Source: Rikenellaceae bacterium | GTDB taxonomy: Bacteria; Bacteroidota; Bacteroidia; Bacteroidales; Rikenellaceae | NCBI GenBank assembly: GCA_020859875.1 | Contig: JAJBVJ010000305.1 | Span: 1 to 5,344 of the forward strand | Direction: 5' to 3' | DNA: 5,344 bases | Shown here: positions 1 through 5,344 of the stretch, in pieces | How the letters are laid out: each line of letters begins with the position of its first letter | Position numbering within the stretch: the stretch's first letter is position 1 | Notes under the pieces: generated by a model | Database searches by the model: none | What the model was told of the DNA's origin: nothing | Seen by the model: the letters and a program-made list of their open reading frames with translations, nothing else | Made by a program: the position numbers and the translations under genes

Positions 1-788
1 CCGTGGCCCTTTTCGTATTTATGATCGGAGCAGCTCTGGCCAAGGACTTCATCATCGACAAATTGCTGATGGGCCCGCAGTCGGACGGATTCCCGCTACA
101 CAGGCTCTTCGATAACCTTGCCGATAAATGGAACATGGATTCCCTCCGCCTGAACGATTATTCCATCAACATGATAAATACGACCATCTCCGGCCAGTTC
201 AACCTCCATATGAAAATATCGGTGGTGACCGGGTTCGTGCTGGTCGTGCCCTATTTCCTTTGGGAGCTATGGAGATTCGTAAAGCCCGCACTTACCCCCG
301 ACGAGATAGCAGGAAGCAGTAAATTGGTTCTGTACGTGTCGCTCTGCTTCTTCAGCGGAGTTCTTTTCGGTTATTTTATACTTGCTCCAATAACACTTAA
401 CTTTTTTATGGGTTATTCGGTCAGCCCCGAGATAGTAAATATGATCGACATAGGTTCCTACCTCTCGACAGTAGTGAATCTGTCGCTTGCCTGCGGAGTG
501 CTGTTCCTGCTCCCAGTGCTGATCTATTTCCTTGCCCGGATGGGAATAATGAGCTCATCGTTCATGCGTAAGTACCGCCGGCATGCCTTCGTGGTTCTGC
601 TCGTTTTTTCGGCAATCCTCACTCCTCCCGATATATTCAGCCTTATTTTGGTGGTGATCCCCCTTTATGCCCTATACGAAGTCGGCATACTTATAGCGGT
701 TAGGGTCGAGCGCCGGAAAGCACTGGCGGCGGATGAGGCAGGGTACGACCAGGGGCCCGGCGGTGAAACACCCGAACCGTCCCTTTGA
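1..788 (+). CDS. tatC: Sec-independent (twin-arginine) protein translocase subunit TatC, 5'-truncated by window edge
   Basis: TatC is the multi-spanning inner-membrane subunit that recognises twin-arginine signal peptides and, with TatA/B, exports folded proteins. The frame is open from the first base. A GTG at position 3 is probably an internal Val, because the usual N-terminal HLxELR segment is missing, so roughly the first 20 residues lie outside. Numbering from that codon, 261 residues are visible, with the rest of TM1 at about 1-17 and further hydrophobic segments at about 70-90, 108-131, 153-178, 193-207 and 214-233. Family hallmarks are WRFVKPALTPDE (90-101, Glu101 matching E. coli Glu103), the GYFILAP segment after TM3, and TPPDIFS (207-213, Asp210 matching E. 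coli Asp211). Oddly, the positions matching E. coli Glu170 and Gln215 are Leu169 and Leu214. The charged tail after about 235 is variable in the family. TGA stop at 786-788. No clear terminator follows. Identity is secure; only the missing start is uncertain. Confidence 0.96.
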   Translation, partial: VALFVFMIGAALAKDFIIDKLLMGPQSDGFPLHRLFDNLADKWNMDSLRLNDYSINMINTTISGQFNLHMKISVVTGFVLVVPYFLWELWRFVKPALTPDEIAGSSKLVLYVSLCFFSGVLFGYFILAPITLNFFMGYSVSPEIVNMIDIGSYLSTVVNLSLACGVLFLLPVLIYFLARMGIMSSSFMRKYRRHAFVVLLVFSAILTPPDIFSLILVVIPLYALYEVGILIAVRVERRKALAADEAGYDQGPGGETPEPSL

Positions 789-895
789 GCCACCGGATAA
801 TCTTCTAATCCAACTGCACTGTCCCAATTCTCTTTAAACATTGTGAGCGGGTTCGGTTTTTGTGTTTCGACGGTATCGGCTCCAAAACTCAAAAA

Positions 896-905
896 TTCCC
901 GGGAA
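896..905. other. 10-bp perfect palindrome upstream of the regulator gene
   Basis: TTCCCGGGAA is a perfect palindrome lying 5 bp upstream of the putative -7 box, so it would fall inside the promoter spacer. It could be an operator half-site pair, but a 10-bp palindrome can arise by chance and no second copy was seen in the window. The rest of the 146-bp gap between tatC and the regulator holds nothing else I can support, neither an RNA gene nor a convincing terminator. Confidence 0.2.
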
Positions 906-910
906 AACGG

Positions 911-918
911 TATCTTTG
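911..918 (+). promoter_or_regulatory. Putative Bacteroidota -7 promoter box for the response regulator gene
   Basis: TATCTTTG matches the Bacteroidota primary-sigma -7 consensus TAnnTTTG exactly. It would start transcription at about 924-926, giving a leader of roughly 10 nt before the ATG at 935. No TTG element is seen at the usual 19-21 bp upstream, so the -33 part is weak or absent. It suggests the regulator is transcribed separately from tatC. There is no Shine-Dalgarno sequence, which is normal for this phylum. Confidence 0.5.
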
Positions 919-934
919 AAGACTAACGAAAAAT

Positions 935-2287
935 ATGGCCACACGAAGCATCCTCATAATCGAAGACGATATAACTTTCGGAACCATCCTGAAAAAATGG
1001 TTCGAAAAAAACGGCTATGCGCCACGGCTTGCCACCCGTGCGGCAGAGGCGCGTGCGATGCTCGAGGATTCCGTTTTTTCACTTGTTCTTTCCGATATGC
1101 GCCTACCGGACGGGGACGGTATCATGTTGCTGACCTGGATCAGGGAACACAGGCCCGCCACACCGGTGATAATGATGACAGGGTATGCCGAAGTGCAGGG
1201 GGCGGTCAATGCCATGAAGCTCGGGGCCTACGACTACCTCGAAAAACCGATCAATCCCACCCTGCTCGAGGAAAAGATAGAGAGTGCCCTCGGTGCGGTA
1301 TCCAAGCCCGAACCCGCCCCCGCAGTGAAACAATACGGGAAGCAGGAGGAAAAGGAATTCGTCTCGGGGGTGGTTTACGGTGAGAGCCCGGCCTCCCAGC
1401 GGATGCACCGTCATATAGAACTCGTGGCCCCCACCAATATGACAGTGTTGATTTGCGGCGAGAGCGGCACCGGAAAGGAATATGCGGCAAGGATGATCCA
1501 CCGGGGAAGTAAACGAAGCGGTGAGAGATTCATCGCGGTCGACTGCGGCAGCCTTTCCGCGGAGCTGGCTCCCAGTGAGTTGTTCGGCCATCTTAAAGGC
1601 AGTTTCACCTCTGCCGCAAGCGACAAACGCGGCGTCTTCGAAGAGGCCGACGGCGGGACGGTATTCCTCGACGAGGTGGGTAATCTGCCGTATGAGGTGC
1701 AGGTACAGTTGCTGCGGGCCCTGCAGGAGAAGACTATCCGCAGGGTCGGGTCGGCCAGCGATACGAAGGTCGATGTCCGCATCATCGCTGCTACAAATGA
1801 AGACCTGCGCAGTGCGGTCGAGCAGGGGCGCTTCCGGGAAGACCTCTTTTACAGGTTGAATGAATTTGCCGTCACGGTACCGCCCCTGCGAGAGCGAAAG
1901 GAAGATATACCTGTATTCGCGGAACATTTCCTGGCCGAAGCCAACCAGGAACTGGGGAAGGATATACGCGGATTTTCGCGCGGATCCATGGCCGTATTGA
2001 CGGGCCACAGCTGGAGCGGTAACGTCCGCGAGCTCCGCAACTCGATTCGCAGGGCTGTCCTTTTTGCTGAAGGCCGGCAGATCGAGCCGGATAATCTACC
2101 CGTATTCGACACTCCACGAATCGGATTTGAAGACATGCCCGAACCCCTGCGACCCACAGACGAGAAAGAGCGCATAATTACCGCTCTCCAACGGACCGGA
2201 GGGAATAAAAGCAGGGCGGCAAAAATGCTCGGAATAGACCGGAAAACCCTCTATAATAAGTTACATCAGTACGAGCTCGATATTTAG
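935..2287 (+). CDS. NtrC-family sigma-54-dependent response regulator (REC-AAA+-Fis HTH)
   Basis: Cytoplasmic DNA-binding activator of 450 residues, the usual length for NtrC-type regulators. The receiver domain (about 4-118) has the acidic pair Asp11/Asp12, phospho-acceptor Asp54 in SDMRLPDG, Thr82 and Lys104. The AAA+ sigma-54 interaction domain (about 146-385) has Walker A GESGTGKE (175-182), Walker B VFLDEVG (243-249), the arginine-finger region FREDLFYRL (300-308) and a sensor II segment WSGNVREL (360-367, usually WPGNVREL). A Fis-type HTH (about 411-446, GGNKSRAAKMLGIDRKTLY) binds DNA. The sigma-54 contact loop reads GSFTSA (222-227) instead of GAFTGA; the key Phe and Thr are kept. ATG 935 is the first in-frame start after an in-frame TGA at 917-919. 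The gene is convergent with, and overlaps by 4 nt, a hybrid kinase that is its likely phosphodonor. Target genes are not shown by the sequence; the downstream divergent region is a candidate. Family assignment is secure and the partnership is inferred. Confidence 0.96.
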   Translation: MATRSILIIEDDITFGTILKKWFEKNGYAPRLATRAAEARAMLEDSVFSLVLSDMRLPDGDGIMLLTWIREHRPATPVIMMTGYAEVQGAVNAMKLGAYDYLEKPINPTLLEEKIESALGAVSKPEPAPAVKQYGKQEEKEFVSGVVYGESPASQRMHRHIELVAPTNMTVLICGESGTGKEYAARMIHRGSKRSGERFIAVDCGSLSAELAPSELFGHLKGSFTSAASDKRGVFEEADGGTVFLDEVGNLPYEVQVQLLRALQEKTIRRVGSASDTKVDVRIIAATNEDLRSAVEQGRFREDLFYRLNEFAVTVPPLRERKEDIPVFAEHFLAEANQELGKDIRGFSRGSMAVLTGHSWSGNVRELRNSIRRAVLFAEGRQIEPDNLPVFDTPRIGFEDMPEPLRPTDEKERIITALQRTGGNKSRAAKMLGIDRKTLYNKLHQYELDI

Positions 2288-4653
2288 GGCTTTTCGAGCC
2301 CTTCGACAAATTTCGAACAGGCCTCGATAAACAGGCCGACTTCTTTCCAGTATCCGGTTCGACCGGCTGTTTGAGGAGAGGCGCCGTGGATACTTTCCAA
2401 TAGCCTGCCGCATTCCGCCGCCCCGAACTGACGGAGCAGTGGAAGCATTCGGTGGCTTATTTCCCGGACTTTGCGGTGGTCGCGGCGGAACATGGCCGAA
2501 CGCAGTGAACGCAGGTCTTCCCGCGTGGCAGCCATAAACGTTTCCATTATCTCTTCGAGCATCTCCTTATCCGTGAACATCCCCGCAATGGAAGATGCTA
2601 AAACCGAATTGTTTTCTTGTGGGGCCCCGCCCGGATCGATGGCCGATTCGAGTGCCTCGAGAGTTACCGGTTTGGCTATATAGCCGTCGAAACCCATCTC
2701 GATGGCCCTTATGCGATTCATATCGTGATGGCCGGACATAAGGACCACCCTTGCGGCAGATGCACTTTTTTTGGCCAGGGCCAGAATGTCCGTGCCACGG
2801 CGGTTTCCCATCTCCATATCGGTAACGATCACATCGAACCTGGAAAGGTCGATATCCCCGGTGGCGATGCTGTCCGGATCGCTGGATACTTCCACCGAAT
2901 GACCCAAAGTAACCGCCAGCGAAGAAAGTACTTTTAGCAGGGTTGCGTCGTCGTCGACAAACAGTATCCTCTTTGCCGGCAAAATTCCATCCGTAAAATC
3001 CCGTGGGTTGACTTCGGGAGCGGGAACCGATACTTTGACCGTAGTTCCGTTACCGGGAGACGAATCGATCTTTATTTCTCCCTCCAGCAACTCTACCAAA
3101 CCTTTTACCACATACATTCCGTATCCGTGGCCTTCGGCCATGGTTCGGTTGCTGTCCAGCCGGGAGAATGGCCGGAATATACCTTCGAGTTCTTCGGGGC
3201 CCATGCCCGATCCGGTGTCCGATATACAGAAACGAATTCTTCCGCCGGTATAGCCGGCCATGAAAGTTACTTTTCCTTCCGGGGTATATTTAACAGCATT
3301 GGATAAAAGATTGAGAACGATCTGCCTCAGCCTCATCGGGTCGGCCTCTACCCCCCGGCCGCTTGGAAGATCGAAAGCCGTTTCGAATTCCAACCCCTTT
3401 TTCGATGCCTGGGGTCGTATCATCCCGGCGGTTTCTTCGCAGAACGAAGCGAGGTCGAACGGTTGGGGCGACGGTCGGGAGATTCCCTGCTGGAGGCTCG
3501 AGAATTCCAACAGGTTATTGATAAGTGCGCCGATATGCTTCCCCGACAGCTCCGCGGCCGATATTTCTTCCGGTTTGCAATTTCCCTCCTTCCACAGTTC
3601 GAGATAGCCGAGCATGGCACCGAGCGGAGTCTTTATGTCATGTGAGACGGAAAGGAGCAGTTTGTGACGGCTGGCCATTATCTCCCTGATGCGGGTATTG
3701 GCCCGCTCGAGAGCCAGCCGCGAGGACTGTCCCTTATTGGCATCGCTTATAATAAGGATAACCAGCACGGTGATAAGCAGCAGACTGATGCCGATTCCCC
3801 CGAGCGAATAGCGGTAATTCTTTTGGATGGTCTCTTCGCTTTGCTCGATATTTCGGATGGTGGAGAGCATCGTCCGCCGGTGAAAATTGTTCAGTACATC
3901 TATTATCTGTGCGGAAATCTCCTGGTCTGTACGCATCATGCGGTTTATTTGCCGCTCCACTTCACGGAGGTTGGAAGAATAACCGGTGCGCACCTGTTCC
4001 ACATACTGCCGTACCTCGGCGGCTATCTTTATCGAGTCTTCCCTCACCGTCTGTCCGGTCTGCGGACGGAGGCTGTATGCCGTTATAAGCGAGTCGCGGT
4101 ACCTCTCCGGTACGAATACGTTGGACATCACGTCCAGCAGGTTCTTCCGGTCGCCGAGCAGGAATACCGAATCGTTGATAACCGGCTGACCCGGCACATC
4201 GTCGTAAAATATTCTGTCGGCAATAGAATCGACAGGATTATAACTTACCAGCTGTGAACTGAGCAGTTGTATGATCTCCCCTTTGCGCCTGAGAAGGCCG
4301 GTTATCTCCTTGAGTGATTCGAGATTGGAGGTATCGCCCGTAAGGCGGCTGAGAAGCGTGAGGGAGTCTACCAGCGTTTCGGTTTCGGAAACCTTCCGGC
4401 CGAAGGAAACCAGATGCGACCTGTTTTTGGATGTGAGGTATAGATTGGCCGTGGATTGGGCGTCCGATACCGAGAAAGTAACCCGGTTGGTAACCCGGAG
4501 CAGGTCGTAGTAATTCTCGATATGGTGTCTCTGGCTGCTGACGTTGCGGCTCAGGCCGTAGATATAGCTACTCACGGCGATGCAGATCACTGCGATGAAC
4601 ATATAAATGCCTATCGCCTTCCAGCGTATCGTCCTTTCGTAACTACGGGCCAT
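2284..4653 (-). CDS. Hybrid sensor histidine kinase with receiver and C-terminal HPt domain
   Basis: Inner-membrane phosphorelay kinase of 789 residues. TM1 is at about 13-34 and TM2 at about 284-303. Between them lies a mostly helical periplasmic domain of about 250 residues with no sensor family I recognise. After it come HisKA (about 325-392, phospho-acceptor His338 in SVSHDIKTPL), HATPase (about 436-545, N-box Asn452 in NLLSNAVKY, G1 DTGSGMG 479-485, F-box FRPF 493-496, G2 GHGYGM 508-513), a receiver (about 561-675, acidic residues Asp567-569, phospho-acceptor Asp612, Ser640, Lys661) and an HPt-like domain (about 690-785, His734 in SHRMLPLLRQFG). All catalytic residues for a four-step relay are present, so the kinase is probably active. 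The final phosphate probably goes from His734 to the convergent NtrC-type regulator. The start is fixed: TAA lies in frame immediately upstream of the ATG. The tail-to-tail arrangement is unusual, since such pairs are commonly co-transcribed. The signal sensed is unknown. Confidence 0.95.
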   Translation of the reverse strand: MARSYERTIRWKAIGIYMFIAVICIAVSSYIYGLSRNVSSQRHHIENYYDLLRVTNRVTFSVSDAQSTANLYLTSKNRSHLVSFGRKVSETETLVDSLTLLSRLTGDTSNLESLKEITGLLRRKGEIIQLLSSQLVSYNPVDSIADRIFYDDVPGQPVINDSVFLLGDRKNLLDVMSNVFVPERYRDSLITAYSLRPQTGQTVREDSIKIAAEVRQYVEQVRTGYSSNLREVERQINRMMRTDQEISAQIIDVLNNFHRRTMLSTIRNIEQSEETIQKNYRYSLGGIGISLLLITVLVILIISDANKGQSSRLALERANTRIREIMASRHKLLLSVSHDIKTPLGAMLGYLELWKEGNCKPEEISAAELSGKHIGALINNLLEFSSLQQGISRPSPQPFDLASFCEETAGMIRPQASKKGLEFETAFDLPSGRGVEADPMRLRQIVLNLLSNAVKYTPEGKVTFMAGYTGGRIRFCISDTGSGMGPEELEGIFRPFSRLDSNRTMAEGHGYGMYVVKGLVELLEGEIKIDSSPGNGTTVKVSVPAPEVNPRDFTDGILPAKRILFVDDDATLLKVLSSLAVTLGHSVEVSSDPDSIATGDIDLSRFDVIVTDMEMGNRRGTDILALAKKSASAARVVLMSGHHDMNRIRAIEMGFDGYIAKPVTLEALESAIDPGGAPQENNSVLASSIAGMFTDKEMLEEIMETFMAATREDLRSLRSAMFRRDHRKVREISHRMLPLLRQFGAAECGRLLESIHGASPQTAGRTGYWKEVGLFIEACSKFVEGLEKP
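2286..2302. terminator. Possible bidirectional hairpin at the convergent gene ends
   Basis: AGGGCT (2286-2291) and AGCCCT (2297-2302) form a 6-bp stem with a 5-nt loop, exactly at the overlapping stop codons of the regulator and the kinase. It is the only visible terminator candidate, as the genes leave no intergenic space. The stem is short and no T-run follows on either strand, so intrinsic termination is doubtful. It also encodes the last residues of the kinase. Confidence 0.3.
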
Positions 4654-4679
4654 TTAATGAATAACGGAATTATGCTTCC

Positions 4680-4687
4680 CAAAAGTA
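4680..4687 (-). promoter_or_regulatory. Putative -7 promoter box for the hybrid kinase gene
   Basis: Read on the minus strand the sequence is TACTTTTG, an exact TAnnTTTG match 26 bp upstream of the kinase ATG. Transcription would begin at about 4673-4675, giving a leader of about 20 nt. No TTG is found 19-21 bp upstream. The TTCCACA cluster begins about where the -33 element should be, suggesting activator-dependent or repressed transcription. Confidence 0.45.
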
Positions 4688-4710
4688 TAAAATTAATCCC
4701 GTACCGCCTT

Positions 4711-4762
4711 CCCCACAATTTCCACACCGCAGTGTGGAATATTTCCACAATTTCCACACTGC
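4711..4762. promoter_or_regulatory. Cluster of TTCCACA repeats, likely protein-binding site array
   Basis: Four exact TTCCACA heptamers lie within 40 bp: three on the plus strand (4720-4726, 4743-4749, 4752-4758) and one on the minus strand (4733-4739). A fifth variant, CCCCACA, is at 4711-4717. They make an 18-bp direct repeat (4713-4730 and 4745-4762, 17 of 18 identical) offset by 32 bp, about three helical turns. They also make a perfect inverted repeat with 8-bp arms and a 4-bp loop (4720-4739) and a second with 7-bp arms and a 3-bp spacer (4733-4749). The order and phasing look like cooperative binding of a dimeric regulator to the divergent kinase/repeat-protein region. The binding protein may be the nearby NtrC-type regulator (inference). 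Resemblance to DnaA boxes (three copies of ATTTCCACA against TTWTNCACA) is an alternative reading. Confidence 0.6.
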
Positions 4763-4795
4763 CGAGAACGGTATTAATAAAAGTCACTGGCATCA

Positions 4796-4808
4796 TATTT
4801 AGTTGATA
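4796..4808 (-). promoter_or_regulatory. IHF-like bending site candidate
   Basis: The plus strand reads TATTTAGTTGATA. Its complement fits the enterobacterial IHF consensus WATCAAnnnnTTR at all but one fixed position. It lies between the TTCCACA cluster and the -24/-12-like promoter, where a bend is expected in sigma-54 systems. The consensus is loose and AT-rich sequence matches it easily, and Bacteroidota IHF/HU specificity is not well defined, so support is weak. Confidence 0.2.
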
Positions 4809-4849
4809 AACATACAGTTAATGGTGATTAAACTGGCCGGCACCTAAAA

Positions 4850-4865
4850 CGGCACTACGGTTGAA
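4850..4865 (+). promoter_or_regulatory. Imperfect -24/-12 (sigma-54-type) promoter for the acidic repeat protein gene
   Basis: CGGCAC, 5 bp, TTGAA lines up with the sigma-54 consensus TGGCAC-N5-TTGCW with correct spacing. The -24 GG and the following CAC are intact; the first base (C for T) and the -12 GC (GA here) deviate. The predicted start site is about 4876, leaving a leader of about 36 nt before the ATG at 4912. No TAnnTTTG box is seen on this strand in the intergenic region. The change at the highly conserved -12 C is the main reason for doubt. Confidence 0.35.
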
Positions 4866-4911
4866 TAAGAATAAATGAAACTTGGCAATTTTAACCATTA
4901 AACCGATAACC

Positions 4912-5344
4912 ATGAAAAAAGTACTTTTGTTGGCAGCGCTGTTCCTTTTCGGAACTACTGTTTATACCTATGCCGACAGTCCCGAGGGTGATGAGCCCCA
5001 GACCGAAGAAACTACCGAAGAAGCTCCCGCAGAAGAAGCATTTATGCTGAATGACAGTCCGGAGGGTGAAGCCGAAGGCGAATGCGACAAAGAAGAGGAA
5101 TGCGAAAAGGAGGAATCACTGATGCTTAACGACAGCCCGGAAGGCGAAGAAGCACCTGCAGAGGAAACCGAAGAAGCTCCCGCGGAAGAAGCTCTTATGT
5201 TGAACGACAGTCCGGAAGGTGAAGCCGAAGGCGAATGCGACAAAGATGAGGAATGTGAAAAGGAGGAGTCTCTGATGCTGAATGACAGTCCGGAAGGCGA
5301 AGAAGCACCTGCAGAGGAAACCGAAGAAGCTCCCGCGGAAGAAG
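4912..5344 (+). CDS. Secreted, extremely acidic Glu-rich repeat protein, 3'-truncated by window edge
   Basis: I do not recognise this family. The frame is open from ATG 4912 to the window end (144 codons); an in-frame TGA at 4876-4878 rules out an earlier start. Residues 1-21 form a Sec-type signal peptide (MKK, hydrophobic core, likely cleavage after Ala21 in TYA-DS) with no lipobox Cys. The visible mature part has about 45 Glu and 9 Asp in 123 residues against 4 Lys and no Arg. DSPEG recurs at 22, 48, 74, 99 and 125, preceded from the second copy by MLN. Two spacer types alternate: one rich in EEAPAEE, and one with a Cys pair (Cys58/Cys64, Cys109/Cys115) in ECDKxEECEKEE. Without hydrophobic segments after the signal, the mature chain is probably disordered or extended in the periplasm or outside the cell. 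Cation binding or a spacer role is conceivable but not demonstrated. It is divergent from the kinase gene and may be the target of this two-component system. Confidence 0.85.
   Translation, partial: MKKVLLLAALFLFGTTVYTYADSPEGDEPQTEETTEEAPAEEAFMLNDSPEGEAEGECDKEEECEKEESLMLNDSPEGEEAPAEETEEAPAEEALMLNDSPEGEAEGECDKDEECEKEESLMLNDSPEGEEAPAEETEEAPAEE
5023..5344 (+). repeat. 153-bp in-frame tandem repeat array, continuing past the window
   Basis: Unit 1 is 5023-5175, unit 2 is 5176-5328, and 16 bp of a third unit reach the window end. The units differ at 13 of 153 positions (about 91.5% identity by hand count), and positions 5137-5191 are identical to 5290-5344. Each unit encodes 51 residues made of one Cys-bearing and one Cys-free half, each with a DSPEG motif (26- and 25-residue spacing). 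The total copy number is unknown because the array runs off the end. Confidence 0.93.

Noticed and set aside
770..856. CCGAACC near the tatC end pairing with GGTTCGG at 850-856 as a terminator
   Set aside because: The seven-base arms are separated by about 70 nt and no T-tract follows at the right distance, so it is not a credible hairpin.
1103..2008. Minus-strand 301-residue open frame inside the regulator gene
   Set aside because: It lies opposite a complete, motif-verified NtrC-type gene; the product has no recognisable domain and the length reflects GC-rich codon use.
3664..4257. Plus-strand 197-residue open frame opposite the kinase
   Set aside because: It is antisense to the periplasmic and second transmembrane region of a secure kinase gene, with no recognisable domain or promoter.
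4789..4802. Second possible -24/-12 element starting at TGGCATC
   Set aside because: The -24 half is fair, but the bases 10 nt after GG read AG rather than GC and no TTG precedes them.
4816..4834. Inverted repeat TTAAT-GGTG-ATTAA as a terminator or operator
   Set aside because: Five AT-only base pairs in an AT-rich spacer with no T-run are expected by chance; kept out of the feature list.
4875..4901. Mini-ORF of eight codons (MKLGNFNH) before the acidic protein gene
   Set aside because: Its ATG coincides with the predicted transcription start, so it would hardly be translated; nothing suggests a leader-peptide attenuator.
4968..5243. Minus-strand 91-residue Ser/Ala-rich open frame
   Set aside because: It is the antisense of the acidic repeat; GAA/GAG-rich codons read backwards give a Ser-rich, stop-free shadow. 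No start context or promoter supports it.

Overview
The window looks like chromosomal DNA from a Bacteroidota (Bacteroidales-like) bacterium. The evidence is the TAnnTTTG-type -7 boxes ahead of two genes, the absence of Shine-Dalgarno sequences before any start, the family resemblance of the TatC protein, and the pairing of an HK-REC-HPt hybrid kinase with an NtrC-type regulator. I cannot name the genus with confidence; the fairly GC-rich coding sequence would fit a Rikenellaceae/Alistipes-like organism.

Layout: (1) 1-788 (+), tatC, cut at its 5' end by the window edge. (2) 789-934, a 146-bp gap with a good -7 box just before the next gene. (3) 935-2287 (+), a 450-residue NtrC-family response regulator (receiver, AAA+ sigma-54 activator domain, Fis-type HTH). 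(4) 2284-4653 (-), a 789-residue membrane hybrid histidine kinase with a large periplasmic domain, a receiver and a C-terminal HPt domain. It is tail-to-tail with the regulator and their stop codons overlap. (5) 4654-4911, a 258-bp divergent intergenic region holding a dense cluster of TTCCACA heptamers, a -7 box for the kinase, an IHF-like site and an imperfect -24/-12 (sigma-54-type) promoter. (6) 4912 to the window end (+), the start of a secreted, extremely Glu-rich repeat protein with periodic DSPEG motifs and paired cysteines. It has no stop in the window and I do not recognise it.

Working model (inference): the hybrid kinase senses an envelope signal and passes phosphate His-Asp-His-Asp to the sigma-54 activator. 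The activator, or another protein, binds the TTCCACA cluster and drives the acidic repeat protein from the -24/-12 promoter, while the same cluster sits where it could control the kinase promoter. The weak points are the imperfect -12 element (GA instead of GC), the non-canonical GAFTGA loop of the activator, and the lack of direct evidence that this regulator binds these repeats. The acidic repeat protein and the architecture of its upstream region are the most novel parts of the window.
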